From NCBI GenBank assembly GCA_012729015.1, contig JAAYDY010000060.1:1-64000 (forward strand): a stretch of 64,000 nt of DNA, written 5' to 3'. Numbering within the stretch: the stretch's first letter is position 1; every line of letters starts with the position of its first letter. A program made the translations under genes and the position numbers. The DNA is from Phycisphaerae bacterium. GTDB lineage: Bacteria > Planctomycetota > Phycisphaerae > FEN-1346 > JAACEH01. Shown piece by piece: positions 1 to 10,414 of this stretch. The notes beneath the pieces were generated by a model. The model ran no database searches. It was not told where the DNA came from and saw nothing but the letters and a program-made list of their open reading frames with translations.

Positions 1-327
1 GGTTGTCGGTCCATGTGCGGAGTTTGGCAAAACGCAGGCCGTCCTCACGCTCGACAACAGCCGTTCGGCTCGTCACCTGCCGCGGCAAAACGACCTCTGT
101 CGTGTTGCCAGAAAATCAGGCACACCCTGCCACGCCACCCACCGTCTTCCACCCGGTGCCACGGCCGCTTGCGGCCATGCCGAGCATCTTGGTCCTCCCG
201 CGTGGCTGCTCCTCGGCAGGCTCGGAACCTGACGGCCCCTCGGCGGCGCTCGGGAACTGCGTCAAGCGGCCAGCCTATCCGCCGTCGCGATGGAATGTGG
301 CGCCTCGGAATCTAGCCGGAAACAGCC
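1..327. other. Gene-free stretch at window edge
   Basis: I see no convincing coding sequence here. The open frames on both strands lack a ribosome binding site and any recognisable domain, and look like by-products of high GC. The stretch may be the intergenic region behind a gene lying outside the window. Confidence 0.4.
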
Positions 328-356
328 TTGCCAGCGACACTTGCGGCCGGTATAGT
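328..356 (+). promoter_or_regulatory. Sigma-70-type promoter of the efflux operon
   Basis: TTGCCA (328-333), a 17-bp spacer and TATAGT (351-356) lie about 50 bp before the TetR-family start codon. Autoregulation by that repressor would be expected, but I could not pick out a clear inverted-repeat operator by eye. Confidence 0.7.
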
Positions 357-407
357 GGTTAAAACTGCCAATTGAATCGGCCATTTAACTTCATGGAGAG
401 TCCCAGA

Positions 408-1079
408 ATGGCTTGTGACGAGGCGACGCCGGGCGGCGGAACCCGGGAGCGGTTGCTCCAGAGTGCCTGCGAGGTGTTCGCGGCCAAGGGGTACCGTGAG
501 GCGACCATCGCGGAAATCTGCGAGCAGGCCGGGGCGAACATTGCCGCGGTGAACTACCATTTCCGCGACAAGGCGTCGCTGTACGTGGAGGCGTGGCGGC
601 TGTCGTTTCAGCGGTCCATTGCCCGCCACCCGCCGGACGGGGGCGTACCGGGCGGCGCGCCTGCCGAGGAGCGGCTCCGCGGGCGCATCCGGGCCCTGGT
701 TCACCGCGTCGCCGATGCCCAGAGCAACGAATTCCGGATCGTCCATAAGGAACTGGCCCAGCCGACGGGGCTGCTGGCCGAGGTGATGGGCGAGTCGATC
801 AATCCGATCCGCCAGGGGCTGGAAGAGCTGGTTCGCGAGTTGCTCGGTCCGGGCGCGTCGGCGGAGGAAATCCGCCTGTGCCAGATGAGCATCCGGGCCC
901 AGTGTTTCGACATGATGATCCACCGGCGGCGCCCCCCCCTGGCGGGCAGACCGGACCCGCGGCCGGCCGACCTTCCGGACGCGAGCATCGTGGCCGAGCA
1001 CATCGCCCGGTTCAGCCTGGCGGGAATTCGCGACATGCGACAGCGTATCATGGAGCGGCAGTCGGCGGCGGAGTCGTAG
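408..1079 (+). CDS. TetR/AcrR-family regulator, CecR (YbiH)-like
   Basis: A 223-residue transcriptional repressor. The N-terminal TetR helix-turn-helix is clear: an AKGYREATIAEICEQAG segment followed by NIAAVNYHFRDKASLY. The C-terminal half (about residues 100-200, with VHKELAQPTGLLAEVM and LCQMSIRAQCF) resembles the CecR/DUF1956 ligand domain. ATG 408 was chosen because GGAGAG (396-401) precedes it by 6 bases; a TTG at 372 and an ATG at 393 in the same frame lack such a site. It is the first gene before the adaptor-pump-outer-membrane genes, 41 bases upstream. CecR-type regulators commonly control neighbouring efflux genes, so repression of this operon, relieved by a small ligand, is inferred. 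Confidence 0.85.
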   Translation: MACDEATPGGGTRERLLQSACEVFAAKGYREATIAEICEQAGANIAAVNYHFRDKASLYVEAWRLSFQRSIARHPPDGGVPGGAPAEERLRGRIRALVHRVADAQSNEFRIVHKELAQPTGLLAEVMGESINPIRQGLEELVRELLGPGASAEEIRLCQMSIRAQCFDMMIHRRRPPLAGRPDPRPADLPDASIVAEHIARFSLAGIRDMRQRIMERQSAAES

Positions 1080-1120
1080 GCCGAGCAGCCAGGTGCTCTC
1101 TGACCGTACAAGGAGTGGCC

Positions 1121-2365
1121 ATGAAGAAGACGGTGATGGTGGTGCTGGTGCTGGCGGTTCTCGGCGGGATGGGATGGCTCGTGTACCGTCGTCTGACGGC
1201 GGTGGAGTCCGACAAGGGCCCGGACGGTTCGACGACGACGCCCGTAGCCGTGGCCGAGGTGCGTCAGGGGCTGATTCGCGACATTCAGACCTTCACGGGG
1301 ACGCTGTTGCCGGCGTCGCAGTTTGTGGTGTCGCCCAAAACGGCCGGACGGCTGGAAACGTTGGCCGTGGACATCGGCGACGAGGTGGCCAGCGGCAAGC
1401 TCATCGCCACGCTGGATGCCCAGGAGTACGAGCGTCTGGTGGAGGTGGCGCAGGCGGAGCGTGACGTGGCGCAGGCCAACGTCGAGGAGGCGCGCAGCAC
1501 ACTGGAGATGGCCCGCCGCGAGTACGATCGCTCGAAGGCCCTTCAGGCCAAGGGCATTGCCAGCCCGGCGGAACTGGACACGGCCGAGACGCAGTTCAAG
1601 GCGGCCGACGCCAGGCTCAAGGTGACCGAAGCCCAGGTGAATCAGCGGAATGCGGCGCTGCATGCGGCGCAGGTGCGGCTGGGGTACACGCGGATCGCCC
1701 CGGAGTGGACCGAGGGCGCTGCGACGTGGGTCGTCGGGGAACGGTTCGCCGACCAGGGCGACATGCTGAGGGCCAACGATCCGATCGTGTCACTGCTGGA
1801 CCTCAGCACGGTCAAGGCCGTCGTGTACGTGACGGAGCGCGACTATCCGAAGATTGCCGTCGGTCAGAGCGTCCTGGTGACGACCGACGCCTTCGGCGAC
1901 CGGACGTTCGAGGGCCGGGTGGCGCGCCTGTCGCCGGTCGTCAAGGAAACCTCGCGGCAGGCTCGGATCGAGGTGTCCGTGCCGAACCCGGGGCGGCTGC
2001 TGAAGGCGGGAATGTTCGTGCGTGCGCAGATCGAATTCGACCGTCGCCAGGACGCCGTGATCGTGCCGAGCGACGCCATCGTGAGGCGCAACGAGAAGGC
2101 GGGGGTGTTCCAAGCGGACGTGGAGGCGGGCGTGGCCCGGTTTGTTCCGGTCGAGGTCGGCATTGTCGAGGGCGAGACGACGGAAATCCGCCGCCCTGCC
2201 CTGTCGGGACTGGTCGTGGTGCTGGGCCAGCACCTGCTTGAGGACGGCGGGGGGATTGTCGTGCCGAATCACGAGTCGAAGCAGCCGGCGGCGACGGAAG
2301 CCGCGCCGGCGGAACCGGCGACGAAGCAGCCGGCGGCGCCATCCACGGGAGGTCAGACACGATGA
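1121..2365 (+). CDS. RND efflux periplasmic adaptor (HlyD/AcrA family)
   Basis: A 414-residue membrane fusion protein that would join the inner-membrane pump to the outer-membrane channel. It has an N-terminal membrane anchor (MVVLVLAVLGGMGWLVYRRL). A lipoyl/barrel-sandwich segment (VSPKTAGRLETLAVDIGDEV) is followed by a coiled-coil hairpin rich in E, A, R and Q (about residues 105-180). Beta-barrel and membrane-proximal domains follow, and the tail is rich in A, P, E and K. ATG 1121 has AAGGAG (1110-1115) five bases before it; an upstream extension of the frame overlaps the regulator and is not used. It overlaps the pump gene by four bases (ATGA), so translation is probably coupled. Confidence 0.92.
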   Translation: MKKTVMVVLVLAVLGGMGWLVYRRLTAVESDKGPDGSTTTPVAVAEVRQGLIRDIQTFTGTLLPASQFVVSPKTAGRLETLAVDIGDEVASGKLIATLDAQEYERLVEVAQAERDVAQANVEEARSTLEMARREYDRSKALQAKGIASPAELDTAETQFKAADARLKVTEAQVNQRNAALHAAQVRLGYTRIAPEWTEGAATWVVGERFADQGDMLRANDPIVSLLDLSTVKAVVYVTERDYPKIAVGQSVLVTTDAFGDRTFEGRVARLSPVVKETSRQARIEVSVPNPGRLLKAGMFVRAQIEFDRRQDAVIVPSDAIVRRNEKAGVFQADVEAGVARFVPVEVGIVEGETTEIRRPALSGLVVVLGQHLLEDGGGIVVPNHESKQPAATEAAPAEPATKQPAAPSTGGQTR

Positions 2366-5300
2366 ACATCTCCCGCTTCACGGTCCATCGTCCGGTGTTC
2401 ACGACGATGGTCACGCTGGTGGTGGTTCTGCTGGGGCTGGTGGCACTGCTGCGGCTGCCGGTGGACCTGATGCCGGACATTTCGTATCCGACGCTGAGCG
2501 TCTCGACGAGCTACGAGAACGCCAGCCCGGAGGAGATCGAGGAACTGATCACCAAGCCGGTGGAAGAGGCGCTCAGTGCCGTGCCGGGCGTGGAAGAGGT
2601 GGCCTCGACATCGATCGAGGGGTCCAGCAGCATCAGCGTGAAGTTCTCGTGGGGAACGGACCTGGATGCGGCGGCGAACGACGTGCGGGACCGACTGGAC
2701 CGGGTGATACCGCGTTTGCCGGAAGACGCCGACCGGCCGGTGCTCCGGAAGTTCGACCTGGCCAGCTTCCCGATCCTGATCCTGGGCGCGTCGAGCGACC
2801 TCGACCCGGTCCAGATGCGCCAGTTGATCGAGGACCAGGTGAAGTACCGGATCGAGCGCGTGCCTGGCGTGGCGGCGATGGACATCTGGGGCGGCCTCAG
2901 CCGCGAGATTCACGTCAACATTCACGCCGACCGCATCAAGGCGCTGGGCCTGTCGCTGGAGGAGATCATGCAGCGGCTGAAGGCCGGCAACGTGAACGTT
3001 CCAGCCGGGTCGCTCGATCGCGGCAGTCTCGGCGTGATGGTCCGGACGCAGGGCACATTCACCGACGTCGAGCAGATTCGGCGCACGGTGATCGGTTCGC
3101 CGGACGGCGTGCCGGTGGAACTGGGGTCGGTGGCGGACGTGGAGGACTCGTGGGAGAAGGTGTCGCGGATCGTCCGGGTGAACGGGCGGCCGGGCATCCG
3201 GCTGTCGGTGAACAAGCAGTCGGGCAAGAACACGGTCGAGGTGGCCCAAGGCGTGCTGGCGGAGATCGAGGCGGTGAACCGCGACCTGCCGCAGCTCCGC
3301 CTGGTGCCGATCATCGACTCGTCGGACTACATCCAGCGGTCGATCTCGAACGTCGGCTCGTCGGCCGTCTACGGCGGGTCGCTGGCGGTGCTGGTGCTGC
3401 TGGTGTTTCTGCGCAGCCTGCGGAGCACGGCGGTCATCGCCACGGCGATCCCGGTGTCAATCATCGCGACGTTCGCGCTGATGTACTTCGGGAATTTCAC
3501 GCTCAACATCATGACGCTGGGCGGTCTGGCGCTGGGCATCGGCATGTTGCTGGACAACTCGATCGTCGTGCTTGAGAACATCCACCGCCTGCACGAGTCG
3601 GGAGTGAAGCCGGCCGAAGCGGCCGTGGACGGCGCCGGCGAAGTGACCTCGGCCATCATCTCGAGCACGCTGACGACGCTGGCGGTGTTCCTGCCGCTGG
3701 TGTTCGTCCGCGGCATGAGCGGCGTGATGTTCAAGGAGCTGTCGTTCGTCGTCTCGTTCAGCCTGTTGTGCTCGCTGGGGGTGGCGTTGACGCTGGTTCC
3801 GATGCTGGCGGCCAGACTGCTGCGTCGCGAGGAACGGACGGAGATCCGCGACACGCTCGGCCATCGTCTGTACGTCCTGACCGGTGGCGCGTTCGCAGCC
3901 GTCGAGAGCGGCTACAAGGCTGTGCTGCACTGGGCCCTGTCGCACCGGCCGACGGTGATCGTCGCGTCGCTGGCGGTCCTGGGCGGAAGCCTGTGGCTGT
4001 ATCCGCTGATCGGCAGCGAACTGATGCCGTCGACCGACGAGAGCGAGGTCCGCATCAGCGTCGAGATGGCCGTGGGCACCCGGGTGGAGATCGTGTCGGA
4101 GCACATGCGCGCGGTGGAACGGATCGTCGAGCAGGTGATCCGGCCCGAGGAGATCAAGAGCACGGTGGTCAGTGCCGGCGGCAATCCCTGGCACGGCGGC
4201 GGGGGCCACGTGTGCGACATGCGCATCGGCCTGGTGCCGATCAGCGCGCGGACGCGGTCGAGCGAGCAGATCGCCGTGGAGCTGCGCAAGCGGCTGGGCA
4301 AGTTGCCGGGCATGGTCATCCGCACACGGGCCGGCCAGGGCATGATGGGGCGCATGATGGGCGGCTCGGGGACCGACAGCGTGCAGATCGACATCCGCGG
4401 CCACGATCTTCGGATCGCCGACGAGCTGGCGGCGCGTGTCCGCACGATCGTCGAGGGCGTGCCGGGGGTGACCGACGCGCAGCTCAGCCGCGAGTCGGGC
4501 ACGCCCGAGGAGTTCATCCACATCGACCGTCACAAGGCCGCCGACCTGGGCCTGTCGGTCGAGCAGATCGCCGACATGCTGCAGACGGCCCTGGGCGGCA
4601 CGACGGCCGGCTACTTCCGCGAGGGCGGCGACGAGTACGCCATCCTCGTGAAGCTCAAGGACGCGGAACGGCACACGATCCGGGACATTCTCGACCTGAC
4701 GCTTCTGAGCCGCAACGGCGAACCGGTGGTGCTGAGCAATGTGGTCTCCAGCGAACCGCAGACCGGCCCCGTGAAAATCGAGCGCAAGGACCAGGAGCGG
4801 CTGATCACGGTCTCGGCGAACATCTCGGGCCGCGACCTCGGCAGTGTGCTGGCCGACGTCAAAGAGAGGCTCGGGAGCGTCCCTCGGCCGCAGGGCTTCG
4901 CCATCGTCTTCAGCGGCGACTACGAGGACCAGCAGGAGGCCCAGCGAGAGCTCCTGCTCAGCTTCGTGCTGGCGTTGGTGCTGGTGTACATGGTCATGGC
5001 CTGCCAGTTCGAATCGCTCCGCGACCCGTTTGTCGTGATGTTCAGCGTGCCTCTGGCGGCGGTGGGCGTGCTGCTGATCCTGTTCGTCACGAAGACGACG
5101 TTCAACATCCAGTCGTACATCGGCTGCATCATGCTTGGCGGCATCGTGGTCAACAACGCGATCATCCTGGTGGACCACGTCAACCTGCTTCGTCGTCGGG
5201 ACGGCATGGCGCTGCGCGATGCCATCGAAGAGGCGGGGCGGCGCCGGCTCCGGCCGATCATGATGACCGCCCTGACGACCATGTTCGGCCTCGTGCCGAT

Positions 5301-5457
5301 GGCGCTGGGTCTGGGCGAGGGTGGCGAGGCCCAGGCGCCGCTGGCCCGTGCTGTGATCGGCGGGTTGGCCAGTTCGACGCTGATCACGCTGCTGGTCGTG
5401 CCGGTGGTCTACAGCATCTTCGAGCGCAAGAAACCTCAGACGGAGGTCGTCGAATGA
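2362..5457 (+). CDS. RND multidrug efflux transporter, AcrB/HAE1-type permease
   Basis: A 1031-residue proton-driven inner-membrane pump, the normal length for this family. The start [20 protein letters not shown] is the typical first membrane helix. The large periplasmic porter domains come in two repeats, each followed by a group of membrane helices. The proton-relay helix reads [16 protein letters not shown] (about residue 395), with a single Asp followed by Asn instead of the Asp-Asp pair of AcrB, as in SwrC/YerP-like pumps. A Met/Gly-rich loop ([10 protein letters not shown]) lies in the second porter half. The gene overlaps both neighbours by four bases. Substrate unknown; drugs or lipids are both possible. 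Confidence 0.95.
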   Translation: MNISRFTVHRPVFTTMVTLVVVLLGLVALLRLPVDLMPDISYPTLSVSTSYENASPEEIEELITKPVEEALSAVPGVEEVASTSIEGSSSISVKFSWGTDLDAAANDVRDRLDRVIPRLPEDADRPVLRKFDLASFPILILGASSDLDPVQMRQLIEDQVKYRIERVPGVAAMDIWGGLSREIHVNIHADRIKALGLSLEEIMQRLKAGNVNVPAGSLDRGSLGVMVRTQGTFTDVEQIRRTVIGSPDGVPVELGSVADVEDSWEKVSRIVRVNGRPGIRLSVNKQSGKNTVEVAQGVLAEIEAVNRDLPQLRLVPIIDSSDYIQRSISNVGSSAVYGGSLAVLVLLVFLRSLRSTAVIATAIPVSIIATFALMYFGNFTLNIMTLGGLALGIGMLLDNSIVVLENIHRLHESGVKPAEAAVDGAGEVTSAIISSTLTTLAVFLPLVFVRGMSGVMFKELSFVVSFSLLCSLGVALTLVPMLAARLLRREERTEIRDTLGHRLYVLTGGAFAAVESGYKAVLHWALSHRPTVIVASLAVLGGSLWLYPLIGSELMPSTDESEVRISVEMAVGTRVEIVSEHMRAVERIVEQVIRPEEIKSTVVSAGGNPWHGGGGHVCDMRIGLVPISARTRSSEQIAVELRKRLGKLPGMVIRTRAGQGMMGRMMGGSGTDSVQIDIRGHDLRIADELAARVRTIVEGVPGVTDAQLSRESGTPEEFIHIDRHKAADLGLSVEQIADMLQTALGGTTAGYFREGGDEYAILVKLKDAERHTIRDILDLTLLSRNGEPVVLSNVVSSEPQTGPVKIERKDQERLITVSANISGRDLGSVLADVKERLGSVPRPQGFAIVFSGDYEDQQEAQRELLLSFVLALVLVYMVMACQFESLRDPFVVMFSVPLAAVGVLLILFVTKTTFNIQSYIGCIMLGGIVVNNAIILVDHVNLLRRRDGMALRDAIEEAGRRRLRPIMMTALTTMFGLVPMALGLGEGGEAQAPLARAVIGGLASSTLITLLVVPVVYSIFERKKPQTEVVE

Positions 5458-7169
5458 GAGTCCGCGTGATGATCTGTGACGGCGTGATCGCCGCAGCCGC
5501 AACGGCAGCCCGCTCCGTGGGTGTCATGGCCGTCGTCGGCGCCGTCGTCGCCGGCTGCGGCGGATGCCTGAGCGCCGGCCGCAGCATGCCGCAGAGCGAC
5601 ACCATCGGCCCGATGACCGCCCAGCGGCGGGCCGAGTTGACGCAGCGGATCGAGGCCCTGGCCGCCCAGCGGCAGGCCGCCGCGGCGACCGCCCTGGGTT
5701 CCGTGCCCGAGACGCCGGTGACGGTGCCGCCCGAGGGCCCGCTTCGGCTGACCATCGAGCAGGCGATGCTGCTGGCGCTTCAGCACAATCAGGCGCTGGT
5801 GGTCGAGCGGCTCAATCCGCCCATTGCCCGGACGGCCGTCGAGATGGAGCGGGCCGTCTTCGATCCGGTGATGACCGCCGAGTATGCGCTCTCGCGGACA
5901 AAGATCCAGCCCGACAAACCGGTCGCCCAGATCAACGAGGGCGGCCTCCGCGACTCCGGCGGCAGCGTCGGCGCGCGGCAGTACCTGCCCACCGGAACGC
6001 TGATCGAGACGGACCTGGCCACTGACCGCATACGCACGCTCGCACCGGGCCGCTACGATACCAGCCGCGCGGGCCTCACACTCACGCAGGCCCTGCTCCG
6101 CGGCTACGGGCTGGACGTGAACCTGGTCGGCCTGCGGCAGGCGCGGCTCGACGTGCTGAGCAGCCGATACGAGCTTCGCGGCTTCACGGAGGCGCTGCTC
6201 GCGGCGGTGCAGGAGGCCTACTGGAGCGACGTGCTGGCGCAACGGCGGATCGCCATCTTCGAGGACTCGCTGAAACTGGCCGAGAAGCAGCTCAACGAGA
6301 CACAGGAACGGATCAACGTCGGTCGTCTGGCCGAAACGGAACTGGCCGCCGCCCAGGCCGAGGTCGCCCTGCGGCAGGAAAGCCTGATCAACGCGCGCAG
6401 CGCCCAGGCCACGGTGCGTCTGGGGTTGCTGCGACTGCTGAACCCGCCGGGCGCCGGCCTGTGGTCCAGGCCCATCGACACCGAGAGCCGGCCCGCCGTT
6501 CCGTCGGCCGTCGGCGACGACGTCGAGGATCACGTGGCGTTGGCCCTGCGGCTGCGAAGCGACCTGAACCAAGCTCGCCTCGGCGTTCAGCGCAACGACC
6601 TGGAACTGGTCCGCACGCGCAACGGCCTGCTGCCGCGGATGGACCTGTTCGTGGCCCTGGGACGCAGCGGATACGCCGACTCCTTCAGCCGCTCGGTCAA
6701 GGACATCTTCGACGGCCACAGCCGCGACGCCACCGTCGGGATGGTGTTCGAGTTGCCGCCGCTGAATCGCGACGCCCGCGCGCGGCACCAGCGAGCAGAG
6801 CTGTCGCGGCAACAGGCCGCCGAGGCCCTGGCGAACCTCGAACAACTCGTCCAGGTGGACGTGCGCGCCGCGTGCATCGAAGTGCGGCGGACGCGCGAGC
6901 AGGTGACGGCCACGGCTGCCACGCGGACGTTTCAGGAGGAGAACCTTCGGGCCGAGACCGAGAAGTTCCGCGTCGGCAAGTCCACGACGCTGCTCGTGGC
7001 CCAGGTACAGCGCGATCTGCTCTCGGCCCAGATCGCCGAGATCGAGGCCGTCGTCAACCACATGATCGCCGTGGTGGACCTGTACCGCCTGGACGGCTCG
7101 CTGCTGATCCGGTGCGGCATTCAGGCCCCGGGCGACGAGCCCGTGACGCTCGGCGGCGTCGGCATGTGA
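5454..7169 (+). CDS. TolC-like outer-membrane efflux lipoprotein
   Basis: A 571-residue outer-membrane factor that completes the tripartite pump. The N-terminus has a lipoprotein-type signal (MAVVGAVVAGCGGCLSAG), the lipid probably going on one of the two cysteines. Two OEP-type repeats follow, with long helical segments containing LTIEQAMLLALQHNQALVVERL and a second LALRLRSDLNQARLGVQRN block, matching the coiled-coil barrel of TolC/NodT proteins. The start is the ATG overlapping the pump stop (ATGA). The gene ends tail-to-tail with the minus-strand glycosidase; only 28 bases separate the stops and no strong terminator is visible. Confidence 0.9.
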   Translation: MRVRVMICDGVIAAAATAARSVGVMAVVGAVVAGCGGCLSAGRSMPQSDTIGPMTAQRRAELTQRIEALAAQRQAAAATALGSVPETPVTVPPEGPLRLTIEQAMLLALQHNQALVVERLNPPIARTAVEMERAVFDPVMTAEYALSRTKIQPDKPVAQINEGGLRDSGGSVGARQYLPTGTLIETDLATDRIRTLAPGRYDTSRAGLTLTQALLRGYGLDVNLVGLRQARLDVLSSRYELRGFTEALLAAVQEAYWSDVLAQRRIAIFEDSLKLAEKQLNETQERINVGRLAETELAAAQAEVALRQESLINARSAQATVRLGLLRLLNPPGAGLWSRPIDTESRPAVPSAVGDDVEDHVALALRLRSDLNQARLGVQRNDLELVRTRNGLLPRMDLFVALGRSGYADSFSRSVKDIFDGHSRDATVGMVFELPPLNRDARARHQRAELSRQQAAEALANLEQLVQVDVRAACIEVRRTREQVTATAATRTFQEENLRAETEKFRVGKSTTLLVAQVQRDLLSAQIAEIEAVVNHMIAVVDLYRLDGSLLIRCGIQAPGDEPVTLGGVGM

Positions 7170-7197
7170 ACCAGCGGCGCCGCGGGAGCCTGCGCCC

Positions 7198-10100
7198 CTA
7201 TCCCACCGGCCGCTTGGCCACGAGGGTCACCTTGCCCAGCAGCCCGCCGGGCTCGGGTCTCAGGTGGAACAGATTGGCCATCGCATTGGCCACGCGCAGG
7301 ACGATGCGGTTGCGGCCCGGCTTGACCAGGCCGGTCACCTCCAGCGTGTACGGCGCCCAGGGCAGCACCCCGGCCTCCTGCCCGTTCACATGCACCTGCA
7401 CGGTGTGGGCCACCTGCTCGAAATCCAGGAACAGCCGCTGCTCGGCCAGGTCGCGAGGCACGTCGAACGTCTGCTCGTAGCGGCCGATGCCGCTGAAGTA
7501 CGGGAACCCCTGCTGGGCCCAACTGCCCGTCTGGACCATGCTGCGCGCGATGCTCAGCACCTCGTGCTCGCCCTGACCGGCCACCGTGAAATCGCCCGCC
7601 AGGTAGAGCACCTGGTCCAGGTTGAGCCCCGGACGGAACGTGCTGGACGCCCGGACCACGAGTTCGTTCTTGCCCTGGCGGATGAAGCTCGTCACGTCGG
7701 CCTCGGGCGCCTGGCGGTCGAAGTGCGTCCCCTCGCGCCAGTCCGTCAGTTCGTGACCGTTCAGGAGCACGACGACCTGCGGCCGCAGGTGGTTGACGTG
7801 CATCGCCTGGTCGAACAGTCCGTCGGCCAGCAGGACGGCGCGGCTGGGGCTGATGGCGGCATGGAACTCCGCGCGGTACGTTTTGGCGAACGAGGACAGC
7901 CAGTGCTCGGGCGGCCCGGAACCACTGATGTCGAGCTGCCACCGGCGCAGCGGGAAGTAGTTGCCGCCCTCGGCTTCGAACTGCCACTCGCGGGCAAGCG
8001 TCAGGCGACTCGATTCCACGCTCGCCAGCCGTGGATCGACGCGCTCGCCGGATTGCCGACGCTTGGCGAATGCCAGAAGCCGCGAGCCGCCCGGCGGCAG
8101 GTCCACCTCCAGCTCGGTCCATTCGTCGTCCTGGGTGAGCGGCTCCATCCAGCGCACCTGCCCGGTCAGCGTGTCCATGACGTGCGGCACGCCGCGGGCG
8201 CGGACGCGTACCTTCAGGCGCTCGTAGCCGCGGTCGCGGCTCGTGTTGGCCAACAGCAGCAGCCGCCGGTCGTCGTTGTCCTTCAGCAGGTAGACCACGT
8301 CGCGGACGCCGCCGAGGTCCACGTCCGGCTCGACGCGGTCGCGAAGCTCGCGCACGAAGGCGTCGTCGGCGAGCGTCGTGCGACACACGGTGTCGATCGT
8401 CTCGGCCATGCGGCGCACTCGCTCGGCCAGCGCCGCGTCGGCGCCCTGCTCGGCGCTCTGCTCCGGCAGCGTCTCGACGAACAGGATCGTCAGCCCCTCG
8501 GTCGCCCAGTGCTCCAGCGTCTCGACGGTCTTGCGGCTCAGGACGGTGGCGTGCGGCACAACGAGGCAACGGAACCGTTCGAGCACCTTGCCGCGACGGC
8601 TGCGAAGCTCCAACTCGCCCTCGACGTTCACCCGGCCGCGCTCGAGCATCTCCTCGTTGACCAGGTCGAAGTCGAACTGGTGCCGCGACAGGGCCTCGGC
8701 CGTCTGAGCCAGGGTCGTTTCGATGGCCTTGGCCTGAGGGTTCTCGCGGTCGCGTTCGACCCACGCCAGGCGCGGACCGGGGTTGGGATCGAGAGCGGCC
8801 GCCATCGACGCCACCGGCGACAGCAGGGCCACGGGGGCCAGGTGCGTGCCGCCGTGCAGCGCCGCCGAGAGCCGCGCCACGTGGTCCGCGAAGAACCTGT
8901 AGAACGGCCAGAAGCTCGCCTGGTACGAGTGGGCGGGTGGGCACTCCCACTTGCGGAACCCGGCCACCGAGTAGTAGGCGGCGTGCGGCATGAAGCAGTT
9001 GATGCCGCAGGCGGCCTGGAAATCGGCCAGGCGGCGCAGCGTCGGCAGCGTCAGTTGCCAGCCCCCGGCCGCGCCGAACGCCTCGGCCATGGCACGGTCC
9101 TTCTCCAGCAGGTGTTCGGCGCTGGAGGCGAACTTGCAGGCCAGGTGGTTGTTGAAGCTCATGCCGCCCAGGTCGCCGGCGAACGTCAGGTCGCACAGCG
9201 TATCGACGCCGGCGTAGTGCATCTCCTGGGCTGAGGCGAAGTAGTCGAGGTTGTGCTTGACCTGGCCGGCGAACTCGCCCTCGTAGAGGACGTGGCCGAT
9301 GAGCTGCACCTTGCGCTTCTCGCACCACTCGCGGACGGGCCGGAAGAAGGCCTCCAGGTACATGGCCTTGACAGTCTCGTGGAACCCGAGCCGCACGCGC
9401 GCCGTCTGCGGACCGGCCTGCATGAACAGCGCCGGCAACGCGCGGACGAACGCCATGCCGTGCTGCTTCTCGAAGCGTCGCGGCAGCTCGTCGGTGAACT
9501 GGACGCTCGTCGCGTAGTTGGCATACCAGGTGCTCGGCTCGTCGGTGAAGATGCCCTTGACGGCGCGGCCCAGGTGCTTGCCCAGCGCCGCGGCGTACCG
9601 CTCGTGCGTCTCGGCAATGAACCACGCGCACGCCTGGCGGTTCAGCACGTCGAGGTATCCGTCGAAGAACAGGCCCGGCCGGAAGTACGCGCGCGAGAAG
9701 ACCGCCACGGTCTCCTGGTCGCGTGCAGCCGTGTACTTCAGGCGGCCGTTCCGCACCTGCCGCGTGATGTCCTTCTCCTTGCCGAGCTGCGCTTCACCGC
9801 CGGCGGTCGGGATGGCCAGGACGCAGTACAGTTCGTCGTCGATCCTGAGGTCGCGGTCGAGGGTTTCGCCCCGGCGCAGGTCGGCGCGGTCGCTCAGGTG
9901 AAGCTGGCTCATCCGGTACTCGGGGTGCTCGCGCACGAGGCGCATGCCCACGGTGCCCGACGGCCAGTTGTCCTCATCGTAGAGCCACGCCGACATCTTC
10001 TCGCGCTGGGCCACCTGGGCGCAGCGTTCGACGGCGTCCATCCAGCGGCGGCCCATGTACGGCGTCAGCAGCCCGTGGCGGGCGTGCATGATGAAGCCGC

Positions 10101-10230
10101 CCATGCCGTGGGCTTTCATATCCAGAATCTGTCGCTCCAGTTCCTCGAGCGACAGCTCGTGGTTCCAGAACCAGAACGGGGCCGGACGATACTCGTTCGG
10201 GGGATCCTGAAAGTCTTTCAGCAGCGACAC
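7198..10230 (-). CDS. Large glycoside hydrolase, GH106/GH2-like
   Basis: A 1010-residue putative glycosidase, possibly an alpha-L-rhamnosidase-type enzyme. The N-terminus (PPNEYRPAPFWFWN, then ILDMKAHGMGGFIMHAR and MSAWLYDEDNWPSG) is typical of a family of TIM-barrel hydrolases in Planctomycetota and Bacteroidota. The C-terminal third holds jelly-roll, sugar-binding type domains (LDFEQVAHTVQVHVNGQEAG). GTG 10230 was chosen because AAGGAG (10237-10242) lies six bases before it; reading further upstream would run into the divergent endonuclease III gene. No signal peptide is evident, so the protein may act on imported oligosaccharides. The exact family and substrate cannot be fixed from motifs. 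Confidence 0.75.
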   Translation of the reverse strand: MSLLKDFQDPPNEYRPAPFWFWNHELSLEELERQILDMKAHGMGGFIMHARHGLLTPYMGRRWMDAVERCAQVAQREKMSAWLYDEDNWPSGTVGMRLVREHPEYRMSQLHLSDRADLRRGETLDRDLRIDDELYCVLAIPTAGGEAQLGKEKDITRQVRNGRLKYTAARDQETVAVFSRAYFRPGLFFDGYLDVLNRQACAWFIAETHERYAAALGKHLGRAVKGIFTDEPSTWYANYATSVQFTDELPRRFEKQHGMAFVRALPALFMQAGPQTARVRLGFHETVKAMYLEAFFRPVREWCEKRKVQLIGHVLYEGEFAGQVKHNLDYFASAQEMHYAGVDTLCDLTFAGDLGGMSFNNHLACKFASSAEHLLEKDRAMAEAFGAAGGWQLTLPTLRRLADFQAACGINCFMPHAAYYSVAGFRKWECPPAHSYQASFWPFYRFFADHVARLSAALHGGTHLAPVALLSPVASMAAALDPNPGPRLAWVERDRENPQAKAIETTLAQTAEALSRHQFDFDLVNEEMLERGRVNVEGELELRSRRGKVLERFRCLVVPHATVLSRKTVETLEHWATEGLTILFVETLPEQSAEQGADAALAERVRRMAETIDTVCRTTLADDAFVRELRDRVEPDVDLGGVRDVVYLLKDNDDRRLLLLANTSRDRGYERLKVRVRARGVPHVMDTLTGQVRWMEPLTQDDEWTELEVDLPPGGSRLLAFAKRRQSGERVDPRLASVESSRLTLAREWQFEAEGGNYFPLRRWQLDISGSGPPEHWLSSFAKTYRAEFHAAISPSRAVLLADGLFDQAMHVNHLRPQVVVLLNGHELTDWREGTHFDRQAPEADVTSFIRQGKNELVVRASSTFRPGLNLDQVLYLAGDFTVAGQGEHEVLSIARSMVQTGSWAQQGFPYFSGIGRYEQTFDVPRDLAEQRLFLDFEQVAHTVQVHVNGQEAGVLPWAPYTLEVTGLVKPGRNRIVLRVANAMANLFHLRPEPGGLLGKVTLVAKRPVG

Positions 10231-10277
10231 GGCGGTCTCCTTGCGTGCCTGTGGCGGTGGTCCCGGGCGGTACGGAC

Positions 10278-10306
10278 ACTCTATCCCGAGGGGCTCCCGG
10301 CGGCAA
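10278..10306 (-). promoter_or_regulatory. Promoter of the glycoside hydrolase gene
   Basis: On the minus strand TTGCCG (10306-10301), 17 bp and TAGAGT (10283-10278) precede the GTG start by about 48 bases. The region is shared with the divergent nth gene, for which only a weak -10 (TATCAT, 10339-10344) is visible. Confidence 0.55.
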
Positions 10307-10414
10307 CTTTTTTCGTCCGCCCCCGCGTCGCGGTCGGCTATCATGGCGCGGTCGCCCGCCCCGGGCCGTGCGCCGGCCGGGCCGCGCCGCGACAGGCGCC
10401 GAAAGGAGAATCCC

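Noticed and set aside
3..362. Open frame of 119 codons at the left edge
   Set aside because: No ribosome binding site, no domain, heavy Arg/Pro/Ser composition typical of a GC-rich non-coding frame; a good promoter for the next gene overlaps its end.
878..1120. N-terminal extension of the RND adaptor frame
   Set aside because: It overlaps the TetR gene and lacks a start signal; ATG 1121 has a proper ribosome site and begins with the membrane anchor.
3457..5502. Long minus-strand open frame (about 680 codons) opposite the RND pump
   Set aside because: Composition is dominated by R, H, Q, D and A, as in an antisense frame of a high-GC gene; the plus-strand protein is unmistakable.
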